A DNA stretch of 64,000 bases from Biomphalaria glabrata (lineage: Eukaryota; Mollusca; Gastropoda; Planorbidae): NCBI RefSeq assembly GCF_947242115.1, contig NC_074716.1, forward strand, positions 19,784,090 to 19,848,089, read 5' to 3'. Shown here piece by piece: positions 37,529-49,200 of the stretch. A program made the translations under genes and the position numbers. Under the pieces are notes generated by a model that did not search any database, was not told the DNA's origin, and saw nothing but the letters and a program-made list of their open reading frames with translations. Position 1 is the first letter of the stretch. Each line of letters opens with the position of its first letter.

Positions 37529-39190
37529 CAAATAGGTTTTTACATGTTAACAGAAAATTTTAGAACTTTTACTTTTTAAATGTTTATATTGCTTGTGGAA
37601 AGGCTTATTCGTAGTCAACAAAGTTTTATTTGCAGTTTTAGTTTCTGGACTTGTGTTTACAAAGCTTATTACCAACTTACTCTGTCTGTCTGGCACACAC
37701 ATTATTTCTCTCACATCTGTTCTTGGATCAAGTTTAAATTTATTGTAGCCAACAAAATATGAATCAATAAAAAATTAAGCAATTGGTCAATTATTTTCCG
37801 GTATTTAAAATTTTGTTTGATACCGAGGGAAATTAAACCTTCAGAGAAATGGCTAAATATGTAGGGTTTTGTCGCTTTAGTTAATTGTAGACCTTATTTC
37901 TTCTACACCAATTCTCTTTAAAGGTTGAAACTAGTCACAAGTATTTATTGTACCTAACAAAAAATAAATCAGTTAAAAAATTAACCATTAGTCAATTTAT
38001 TTATAATTAATTATTTTGTTTAATATCAAAAAGGAAATTATTTCTACATTATTAAGATTTATAGTTGTAAATGTGTAGTTCTTCCCAATAAGATAAGTTT
38101 TGTTTTTGTTTTGCATGTTTTAGTTTCACTTCACTATTCTTTTAGTCCTATTTTTTTTTTCCTTTCTCTCTTCTTTCCATTTCTTGATTAATTTGTCATT
38201 TACATTTTTCACCATTCTGTCCCCACTCAGCTTGCCCTTCCCAACTTGCAACTCTTTGACTGTTCATCTCAAGTTCCTTTGGTTTAACTCCAGCTACAAT
38301 AAAAGTCTTGATGTTCTTTAAGCAATGAAATACATTCAGAGAAAGTGATATAAAGAACAGTGCTGTTGATCTAATATTTTAGTGAAAGATCACTCTTGCC
38401 AACTAAATCCCCTGCTGTCCTGTAAGAGGCTTGGGCTTGGATGTAATAATCTTTGTTTCTGAAGAAACACTCAACACTTACACAACAAACAGAACAATTT
38501 TTTTTTTGTTTTTCTCTCTCCTTTTCCATGTTTTTTTTTTCTTTCTTGATCCATGCATATGTTTGTATTGATTAGTTGGATTGCATAAAAATTATACATT
38601 CCTGACAAGTCACATGATAGAAATATTGCTTTTTTTTAAATCTTGATCATAAAGGCGGAATACCAAGGTATTTGCTCAATCCTAGATTTATGGGGGAAAG
38701 TTGTAAAAGGTGTATGCTTTCTCCAAGATTCCAGAAGAATTTTTGTGTGGCAAAGATCAGAAGCATTCAATGTAACTATTGACAAAGTACAACCAAAATG
38801 TTGCCATTTCTAGGAGCCATTTTAGAGTTATGGTTATATGTTTAATGGTACATACAAATGATCTTTTTAATGGTTACTATAAACATTGTGTGCTTAGTTC
38901 TATTTTGACTATATAGGTTAGGTACTCTAGTTTTATTGTAATACTTTATTAGACCCTTTTGGACAAAATGAGTATTAAAGTTGATTTTTTTTCTTGTCTA
39001 TTAATGAAAGAGTATTTATTTATGTTATAGTGGTGAAATATTTGGTTTTGCTTTGGTATCTGTAATTATATTTGAAATGTCAAATATATTCATACAAGTT
39101 TTATAAGAAAGCAATTGCAATAATGTTTTATTTCTACTTTTATATGCAAATATTTCATAAGGAAACATAGCCTCTCATTTTCTTCCAGTC
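37529..39190. other. AT-rich intergenic DNA, no gene seen
   Basis: No credible exon. Two loosely similar segments (aattggtcaattattt with accgagggaaattaaacc at 37780; the like at 37985-38040) hint at an old duplication. Confidence 0.4.
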
Positions 39191-39345
39191 AGAAGATTGA
39201 GTAGTGCGGTATTTCATGTGACTACACAGCTCCACCTGTGACCAACATATTTTGTCACAACCAACGCAGACATAACTCTTGTCCGCCAGTGGTATTTAGA
39301 GTCTCTTTTTACCATCTACATTTGTCCTAAGCAGTAGATCTTTAG
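39190..39345 (+). repeat. Interspersed repeat of unknown class (copy 2)
   Basis: Aligns with 16025-16215: gcagacataactcttgtccg, ccagtgg, then tttttaccatctacatttgt cctaagcagtagat matching gctgtctacgtctgtcctct gcagcagat. Its right part is the unit of the adjoining minisatellite. Confidence 0.55.
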
Positions 39346-39637
39346 AGTCTCTTTTTGCTATCTACATTTGTCCTAAGCAGTAGATCTTTAGAGTCTCTTT
39401 TTGCCATCTACATTTGTCCTAAGCAGTAGATCTTTAGAGTCTCTTTTTACCATCTACATTTGTCCTAAGCAGTAGATCTTTAGAGTCTCTTTTTACCATC
39501 TACATTTGTCCTAAGCAGTAGATCTTTAGAGTCTCTTTTTACCATCTACATTTGTCCTAAGCAGTAGATCTTTAGAGTCTCTTTTTACCATCTACATTTG
39601 TCCTAAGCAGTAGATCTTTAGAGTCTCTTTTTACCAG
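39296..39637. repeat. 46-bp minisatellite, about 7.5 copies
   Basis: Units of 46 bp: tagagtctctttttaccatc, tacatttgtcctaagcag, tagatctt. Nearly identical, with a t/c change (tgcta, tgcca, tacca) between units. The first unit is also part of the interspersed repeat to its left. Confidence 0.94.
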
Positions 39638-39670
39638 CTTTTCATAGAAACTTTACACAACCTAAGTTTA

Positions 39671-39925
39671 GATCAAATACTCTGAAAGACACAAAGATAA
39701 AGGCACATTCCTCATCCCATATGCTAGGACAAATTTGTACAAATACTCCTTCTTCCCTAGTGCTATTAGAGTATGGAATGGGTTGCCTGAGCTAGCCAGA
39801 AAAGCAGTGCCTTGGCAGAATTTAAGTCATTGGTTAACATGCATGACTAAATGCATGACACGTAGGACGTAATCATCTTCATTTTTGAAGTAACATCTGT
39901 ATTATATAAGAAGATAAGATATATA
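39671..39925 (+). mobile_element. LINE 3' end, same family as 9461-11375
   Basis: Plus-strand copy of the last 250 bp of the Jockey/CR1-like LINE: tactctgaaagacacaaag, ttccctagtgctattagag, gcatgactaaatgcatgac, then tattatataagaagataaga as tail. Severely 5'-truncated, as is usual for LINEs. Confidence 0.85.
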
Positions 39926-40229
39926 AACTTCAAAGAACTAATTCTAGAAATATGGCATAGATGCATACATACCTTAATTGAATGTGCTGTTGAAAACCAA
40001 CATTGTAAAACTAATATTCTATTTATTTAAATGCATTTGTTGACTACATTTTCAATAACTCTTAATGCTGAAAGTCACTTATCACTCTATTTTAGACTGG
40101 GTTTGTGCGAATGAAAGCTTTATAATTTTAAGTTGTTGTTTTTTCAACCTCAATAAAGTATAGCAAGAATTATAAATGAAGCCAGAAGCAGGTTAGAAAT
40201 GAAGTATTAGATTTTGAGCAACCAGAATA

Positions 40230-40465
40230 GAAGTATTCAAATAATTGTTAGGCCATGTGAGAGCTAGGCAGGCCTTAGAGTGGAACCCCCAGGGAACAAG
40301 ACGCAGAGGAAGACCAAAAAGAACATGGCGACGCAGTGTACTTGAAGAAGCAGAGAAGACCGGGAAGAGCTGGGACACCATCAAAAAGCTAGCAAGAGAC
40401 CGTGGAGAGTGGCGTGTTTTTGTCGAGGCCCTATGTTCCATGAGGAACTCAAAGGAGTGATGATG
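40230..40465 (+). mobile_element. LINE C-terminal fragment (WNPQG...GRPKRTWRR type)
   Basis: Open frame with MLGHVRARQALEWNPQG, RRRGRPKRTWRR and TIKKLARDRGEWRVFVEALC, the highly typical last segment of a widespread LINE reverse transcriptase. 5'-truncated; stop TGA at about 40460. Confidence 0.8.
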
Positions 40466-40822
40466 TGAGATTTGAAACAGGACATTGAAATGCTTGTACA
40501 TGTAGCTGTCTTAGAGTAATGAGAGATTTTGATTACTTTCTGAAGCTTTTTTTTTCTTGTAGTATTCTTGCATGGCAGGTGAGGCCAGGATAAACAAGTT
40601 TAATACATAAAATACTTTTTTTGAAAACCTTGCTTATATTGACATCAATCAGGTTTGATTAGTCTATTGTTAGTTTTAATTTTTAGCTTGTTTGTAAGGG
40701 TGAGACTGTGCTTGTCGGTTGCCTGCCATCAATATAGTACAATTTCCATAAAATACTAAATTAATTAATTACAACTAGTTGATTTACCAATTGGTTGATT
40801 CTTGATTGATTTATGTGCGGCC

Positions 40823-41530
40823 ATCGACAATAATAATAATCTTTATTATCCATAAGGAAATTTCTTACAATTTGTGCATTACACAAAACATTATAACTAT
40901 AGAAAACCAAAATAACATTCACACCAGACTCCATAATTTACATGCACAAATTTTATATCAGATTGTTGAATTTTATTTAATGATTTGATTACCAGGGGAA
41001 CAAAAGAGTTTTTATGTGTCTGTTTGTCTTTGCTATCAGTGTCTTGTATCTCTTTTGTGATGGTAAAATCACAAAATCATGACCCAAAGGGTGATTTTTT
41101 ATTTCTAGAATCTTTTTAACTTTCTTATTTTCTCACACAGCTGTCCAAATGGGGTTTGTTTTTGCCAATGACTTTACCAGCAGCATTTAGGATTCTATGA
41201 ATTTTATTTTTGTTTTAATGTTCAGATTGACATTCCAGGCAGTGATATTAAAACTTAAAATATTGCAGACTAGAGCATGATAAAACATCACCAAGGCCTT
41301 TTCACTAAGTAATCGTAATATTTGCTGCCTTTTGTTTGCGGATATAATCAGTATTTCCAGAAAAATTTAATTTATGTCTAAGATAGTACCAAGGTATTTA
41401 AAAGTTTGCAATATTTCAATGGTCTCACCAGCAACAGAAACAATATTTTCCTTCTTTTCCCTATGAAAATCGATTGTAATTTCTTTTTTTTTTTACATTT
41501 AATATTAAAAAGTTATTATTATTATTCTTC
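40823..41530 (-). mobile_element. Rex1/BABAR-like LINE 3' fragment
   Basis: The minus strand reads, in broken frames, KIHRILNAAGKVIGKNKPHL, and further on KNSFVPLVIKSFNKI, the end of a Rex1-type reverse transcriptase. Its 3' end (low coordinate) is a short ATT-type tail (aataataataatctttatta on the plus strand). Frameshifts and stops mark it as decayed. Confidence 0.7.
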
Positions 41531-41561
41531 AACATGAAGTCAAGTTTTTAAATTAGAATGA

Positions 41562-41640
41562 AATAATAATAATCTTTATTATCCATGAGAAAATTTGTCT
41601 TACAATTTTATTTTCAGCAATAACAAAATGAACAAATAGG
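41562..41640 (-). mobile_element. Second, very short Rex1-like LINE 3' end
   Basis: aataataataatctttatta tccatgagaaaatttgtctt acaatttt repeats the 3' terminus found at 40826-40880, directly upstream of the longer fragment. Only the extreme 3' end is kept. Confidence 0.6.
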
Positions 41641-41998
41641 TAAGAATTTCATCAAATATTGAGGTTTGGGTAAAGTTTGAAAGATCAAAATGAATACGAG
41701 AAATGCCATTTGGGAAGTACTGATGTTAATTATCTTCTCAATCATTTTCATTTTCTAATCACATAATCTTTATTACATAGGAGACATTTTAAAAAATGTT
41801 TGCAAAAGCAAAATTTGATATCCAACCAATGTTAGCTATAGTTGACAACTAAGACAACAAATGCTGTTTGTCTAAAAACCTTTTAATTTATACTTTCACT
41901 CTTCATAGTGCTTGTGTTGACTAGATGATTTGCCTAGTATTGATAGGTCAGTGCTGAGATATAAGTATAAAATTAAAATAAACTATTCTACGAAAAGG

Positions 41999-42111
41999 CA
42001 ACACTAGGGACCAAATTTTTAATGAGAAAAAAAGCGAAATAAGGACAGTCTTGACCAGGACACAAACCATGGAGCCTCAGATTCAACAACTCCACCTAGC
42101 AGTAACATAGA
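41999..42111 (-). repeat. tRNA-like SINE, family S3 (diverged)
   Basis: actagggaccaaatttttaa, gaccaggacacaaaccatgg and ccacctagcagtaacat follow the block order of the 31733 copy. It is directly followed by an S2 SINE. Confidence 0.5.
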
Positions 42112-42268
42112 ACTGCCTGATCGTGCTGGACTGTCGTTTGGATTTATCGATGGTCCTGTGTTCAAACCCTGCCCGCTCCCATCCCCCTTCGTCCTGCGGG
42201 AGGTTTGGACTAGGAACTAAACTATGTTCAACTCTGAAGGAACATCCGAAACATGTAAAACATTTTAC
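42112..42268 (+). repeat. tRNA-derived SINE, family S2
   Basis: Plus-strand full-length copy: cgatggtcctgtgttcaaac (B box), cgtcctgcgggaggtttgga, ending ggaacatccgaaacatgtaa. It abuts an S3 copy on its left. Confidence 0.82.
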
Positions 42269-43294
42269 AACTAAGCAAATTGGATCCTCCAGATTTAAAA
42301 AAAAAAGAATCTTTTTGTTTCATCAGCATGTAGTTTGACACCCATAGGTCAGCATAGTTTGTTGGCTTAGTACATAATATTAATATAAATTAACATGCAA
42401 ATATTTTTTTTTATAAATCTGGTAAATTTTCTCAATAAATTGATGATTAGTCAGTTGTAATCTTTATTCTTAAACACATTCTATACAAGTTCTAATACAC
42501 TGCACAATTCATAATGCTTTGGAAAAGATATAAAGCCAATATAATTACCTAATTTTTTAGGCCAATAAAACACATTAGAAAATATTTAATTAAATATTTA
42601 GAAAAGCACTTTGACAAAATTATGCGATCAATGAAAAAGAGGTTGATAATATATCTAGAATGATAATAGATCTGGTCATGCATGCAATCATTTTTTTTTT
42701 TTAAATTATGGAAATAATATGTGTAGAATTGCAATGTTGAAAGTTTCTGAACTTCCTAGTTTTGCTAAAACACACTTGTAAAATACAATAAAAAAAATTT
42801 TAAGTTTATATATAACATTACTTACATGGCATTCATCACAAATATTTGAATGAGATCAATCAAACATTTAAATATAGTATGGATAGAAAATGCACATATT
42901 CTGATTTCCTGAAGTAATACAATATTTTTTAAAACTATTGTGTGTGTAATCCTAGTCAGTTAATAAAAAAAACAACAGCATGCGCCTTTCTATGCTTGGG
43001 TTTGTTGACAATAAAACAACACAATATTTCTATGAACAATAGCTAAGTTCATTGAACTAAAAAGTTTAGCAAACTTTATTAGAAGGATACAAGTTTGAAT
43101 AAAATCATCAGCACATTAAAATATAACTTTTTAAAAACTAGAATAATATAAAAAATAACACAGTCTTAGGGAAGATAAATAAAAGCATACTATACAAAAA
43201 AAGTAAATTATTCATGTACAAAATTATATTTCTAGTTAAATGTTAAAGATAAAGTTAAAGACTTCTGATATCTATTTCCTTAACAAAGATATTC
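42269..43294. other. AT-rich DNA downstream of ABCB7
   Basis: No gene seen. It should hold the ABCB7 3' UTR; tttatt at 43075-43080 (AATAAA on the minus strand), about 215 bp past the stop, is one possible poly(A) signal. Confidence 0.4.
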
Positions 43295-46200
43295 TTAACT
43301 TAATTTTGTGTCATCATTAGAGTTATTATTGTTATAATCAGAACTTTGCTTAAGCCAAAGCTCTGAGTAGATGCTGTTTGGTTTTGACATCAAGTCAAAG
43401 TGTGAACCTTTTTCCACCACACGCCCTTTATCTAAGACCAGGATCTCATCAGCATCAACAACAGTAGAAAGTCGATGAGCAATGACAATAGTGGTTTTAT
43501 TGCGTGTCACTCGATGAAGTGCTTGAAGTATGTTCTGTAGAAACAAAAACAACAAGTTTTTTATTTTGTTTTTTGTTCTGTAGTTGTTGTTTTTTTTAAT
43601 GTAAAATAGATTTTTTTTTTAAATGATCATTCTTAAACTAAATCTTAAGTTTATACATTTCTCAGTGACGTTCAAATTCTTCTGTACAAAACTCTACTGC
43701 ATTTTTTCTGTAAGCCACCCCCACACACACACACACGCCCACCTAAGTTCCCCAGCTCAAAGAATTTCTTGTAGTAGTCTAAAACCTTCAATGCTTACCT
43801 GCTCAGTAATAGTATCTAGAGAAGAAGTTGCTTCATCATAAATAACAATGGGGGCATCTTTTAATATTGTCCTAGCTATAGCAATTCTTTGCTTTTCTCC
43901 TCCTGTAAATAGAGATTCAATAGATCAAGTGAGTTGACTATTTCTTTTAACAAAAGAAGACACTGAATTTATTTTTAAGTTCAGTTTAACATCAAAAAGA
44001 TATTGAACTAATTATGTAGCAAACAATTTAAAGTGGCCAGATTATATAATGTAGGATTCCTAGTCCTTATTATAAACAAAAATTGCTGCTGCTAGCTAAT
44101 CCAGAACCAATACCAAAAATTTCAAACATTATAAGCTGGTGCCACACATGCTGGAGCAATGGAACTCAGACATAAAGACTGTTTAATAAACTTCCAGAAG
44201 TTTTTGAGATGATGACAGAGACTGTTTAAACAACAGATCTTTTTTAACTAATTTCAAGAAGTTTTTGAGATGCTAACAATCTTGCAATAGAAAGTGTTCA
44301 CATTTGTAAAGCACTGTAATTATGTTTGATTAATTCTTTCTCTCCGTAAATATTTTTCCACATTTTGACCAAATTCTTCATTTTGATCATTACCATTTCA
44401 CTACCCTGTTATGATTAAGCTTCAATAGCTTTGTCGTTTGATGTCAGAAAATGTTTTATTTGGTATAGAATTAAAGGGAAATGGATGCTCTTTTTATATA
44501 ACACAAAATAAATTTTATAAAAATTAAACATTAATTTGATTGAATGAGGTCAAATCAACGATTAGGAGAGAAAGAGTTAAAAGTTTGAAAATTAACATTA
44601 AAAATAGTCTGTTTATTGAAATAATAAAATCTGTTAAGAAGTCAGTCATTGCTAATAATCATTTTCTTTTCAACTTCTATGCAATAATACTAACCAGAAA
44701 GCTTCAGTCCTCTCTCTCCAACTTGAGTTTGGTATTGATTAGGAAATTTTAGTATTGCCTCATGTATTTCAGACATCTGAGCTGCTTTGTACACTTCCTC
44801 TTGAGTGGCTGACAAATTGCCGTAGGCTATATTATGATACACAGTATCGTGGAACAACACACAGTCCTGAAATAGATTAAGTTAACATTTTTAATTTAGT
44901 TCAACTATCCTCCACATTTCGAATACTGAAAAAACACAATATTTTCTTGGGCATTAATTAGAAAAAAAATAAATAAAATCACAATGTAAGAAATTCTGTT
45001 AAAAAACTCTCTCCAATCAAAGGTTACTTCTTTAAGAGACTCAATGTGACAAACAGTAATCTAAGTATTTTTAGGTTTACTTTTTGAGAAGTTGTTATCT
45101 TACTAAAATGAAGAAAATTTGTAAAGACAAGTCTAATATCTTAATTTTTCTCAGTGTTTTTTACTTTCCAATTGTGTGAATGCAATAGATTATTTTTTTT
45201 ATTTAAAGTTTATTTTGTTAATGAAGTATAACTTGTATTAACATCCCACTCATTATATGCATTCTATATTTGTAGGATGTGTGTTGTTAGCTTATTCATT
45301 TTGTCAGAGAGAATTGTATTTCACCTTCAAATAACAGTAGTACTATACAATTTAAAAAAACACTAATTAAACCATTTTAAATGATTTTCATTTCATCAAA
45401 ATATCAAAACATTTATTTCTACAAGACATGTCCTTTTGAACAAGAGAACCCATTAGAAAATCATTTTAGGAAAATTATAAATTACTGAAAAAAAAAATAA
45501 TTAAAAAGTTGAAACAAAAATTTAATAAAATTTCTACCTGTGGAACAACACCAATAGCCTTGCGTAAACTCTCAAGATTAACTGCCTGTATTTCTTGATC
45601 GTTGATCAATATTTTTCCATTTTGGGGATCATAAAATCTAAACAAGAGTCTAACTATGGTAGACTTCCTGTGATAAATATAGTCAAGAAAATGAATAATT
45701 ACATTACATTACATTTTAATTAGCTTATATCTGATGAAGCCTGCAAAACAGCATGGAGGTAAAAGCTATTGGTATTAAGAAGAAGGGATTTACTGGTCGA
45801 TTCTCTTAGATACAAATATTTCTTTTCACTTCTATCTGATCTGGTAGAAATTAGTAAACAATTATCACTTTATCTTGACAATAATGTTCACATTTATTTT
45901 CAAATGTCTATAACTAAAACATTTATCCAAGCATGACCATGGTACTGTCATTAAAAAGACTCATCTAGGTCTTCGGATAAAAAAAATATCTGGGTCATTT
46001 TTGACAGTCATAACTATGATTTTTATAACTTATCTAAATGAGTATATCTAATTTTCATTTTCTCTAAATGATATTGATTTTTGTTTAATGAATTTGGGCA
46101 GATGGCAAGTTCAATAGTTAAATTAAGGTGGATTTAAAGTAAAATGATTGAACTATCTCAAGACACAAGAGAAGAAGGTTTCCTAACTCACCCAGATCCA

Positions 46201-49200
46201 CTTCCTCCAACTATTGCCACTTTTTTCCCAGTGGGTACATTGAAGCTCAGTCCACTCAAGACTTTGTGTCCCTTGACGTACTCAAAATAAACATCTTGAA
46301 ATGTGATGGCAGCTTCACTTTGACTCACTCGCAACACTGGAGCATTTAAATGATTCTGGGATCAAAAATTTATTTGAAAATTCTTTAATCAATGACAACT
46401 CTTACCTAATCTTCAAACATTTAAATATCAGATAGAATTGTAGCCTGATTAGAATTTTGTATATGGCATTAAAATTTGACTTAAACAGAAAAACTTTTCA
46501 GTTTACATATCAACTCATTTTTTTCTTATAAAGTTGAACAGATTTAAGCAATAACAACAATAAATAAAAATTCAGCTTTTATTGTTAAACCTACAATAAC
46601 AATTTATCATAATAAGTTTTACCTGAATATTTGGCGTCATTTTCAATAAACTGAACATTGTATGCATATCAATTAATGACTGACGAACTTCACGATATAC
46701 AGAGCCAAGAAAATTCAGGGGAATTGATAGTTGAAATAGTAGACCATTCACCATAACTAGATCACCAACAGTCATTGTACCTTTTAAAATATAACAAAAC
46801 AAAAAATAAATTTTGTTTTGTTTTTCTTTACACCCAATGGAGAAAAAAAAATAGAAAAATTTTTTTAACTTATAATCCTACCTGCCATAATATTATAGCT
46901 GGTCATTATCATCAAGGCAGTGATACCAGCACTAAAAATAGCATTCTGTCCCCAGTTTAGCAAAGCCAGACTTACTGTGGTTTTTAAGGAAGCAACTTCA
47001 TATTTTCTTAATTGCTTGTCATATTTGTCTGCCTCATGCTGTTCATTGTTAAAATACTGAGAGAACAAACAGAAATAAGTAGTACATAAGCAAAGTTCAA
47101 GCCTGGATAACAAGCTTTCTTGATTCACACAACATTACAAAATAAACTTACTGGACAAGGGGAATTATTCTAAATAGTGATAACATAACCTTATGCACCC
47201 AATATTGTTATATGTAATGCACAATTATCAAATAAATTTCTTAAAGGGTAATAAAGATTTTTTCAATTGTAAATAGTCAATTGTAAATATATACATCTTG
47301 CTTAAACAGATGGGAAGCATAAAATAAATAATAAGCAGTCACCAGCTAAAGAAACTAACTCTTTTTTTGTGTTAATATTAGAAGATATTACGTCATTGTT
47401 TGTTGTTTATGTTTTATGCGAAAGCAAAGAATCGGACGGAAATAAAAAGTTAGTTATATATGTCTACCTTGATCAAGACAGTCTCGTTATTATCATTATT
47501 AAATAGTAACGTCTACAGTAATTTATTATTAATCTGTGACTACAGAACATGGTGTCAGATTTGTTTTCAGATCTTGTGTCAGATCTGGTGTTAGATTAGG
47601 TGTCAAATCTAGTGTCACATTGCTTTAAAGTGCTGGTAACAGGTAGATCTCTAGATCTAGTGATTTCTAAATTGCTAAAAGTACATTTTATTTGTGGTGT
47701 CGTTAGTTCATGTTGTTAGATCTAGATCTAGACATAGAATCTAGAATCTGTACGAATAATGGAATTATTCGATCCTCCTAAACCGTTGTCACTGGATGGT
47801 AATCTATCTGAAAGATGGAAAAAATGGAGACAAAGTTTTGAACTGTTTATGGTTGCCACTGAAAAAAATACGAAGCCTGAGCCAGTGAAGAAAGCTTTAT
47901 TGTTACACCTGATCGGTGAACCCGCTCGAGACATCTACAATACTTTTCAAGTATGTGAAGATGAGACTGTAGACAAAGTAATTGAAAGGTTTCAGAATCA
48001 TTTTTTGCCTAAGTCCAACACTGTGTATGACAGATTTAAATTCTTTTCAAGAAAGCAAAAAGACGGAGAAACGTTTGAACAGTATTATACTGAGTTAAAG
48101 AATTTGGCAAAAGAATGCAAGTTTGACAACCTTCGAGATGAACTCATCAGAGATCGATTGGTATGTGGCATACAGTCGGATCGAGTGAGAGAGAGACTTC
48201 TGAGAGATGTAGACTTAACTTTAGAGAAGGCAGCAAGCATAATTCATGCTGACGAGCATACCCAGAACCAAATGATAGATATGAAAGGACTACATGTGGA
48301 TGCTGCTAATAAATTAAAGAAGACAGAAGATAGAAAGCCAGTCAAAACCTCACAGGAAAATATGGCAAAGAATCATGTCACAAGTTTCATTAGAGATTGC
48401 AGATCTTGTGGTGGATCTCACGGAAAATACAATTGCCCAGCATTCGGACAGACATGCCGAAAATGTAAAAAAAGAAATCATTTCGCTGTAAAATGTCGTT
48501 CGAAACACTTCAAGGCTGTTGATTTACTGGAAGATGAAAGTCAGTCAAGCCAAGTAAATGAGTTGTGGTTTGAGGCAATTGGTACTGACAACAATGTCAA
48601 AGTTTGGATGGTTGATGTCAATATTATGGGAAAAATAGTCAAAATGAAGATTGACACAGGAGCACAAGCTAATGTGATATCAGAGTCAACGTGGAACAAT
48701 TTAGAAACTGATACTCAGTTAAAGAATTCAAATACTACCCTACGAGCATTGGGGGATGAAGCATTAGAACTGAAGGGAGTTGCATCGGTCACATTTAAAG
48801 TCGGCGATGTAGAAGTTAAAGATGATCTGTACGTGATCAAGAAAAGTATAAATCCTATACTAGGTCTGAAGACATCTATTGCTTTAAAACTAATTGAGGC
48901 AAAGAGAAATGTCGAAGTACACGATGTCAAGCAACAAAATGAAGTTCCACGAGTGTTGATGAAAAAATATAATCAAGTATTCGAAGGACTCGGTACATAC
49001 AAAATGAAGTATCACATTAAACTGACGTCAGATGCAAAACCAGTTATTCAATGTGCGCGCAGAGTTGCACCATCACTCTATGAAGAATTAAAAAGAAAAC
49101 TCACACAAATGCAACAAGATGGAGTGATCACAGAAGTTGATGAACCAACAGAATGGGTTCATAACTTGGTTATAGCAAAGAAGAAAGATAATTCTTTGAG

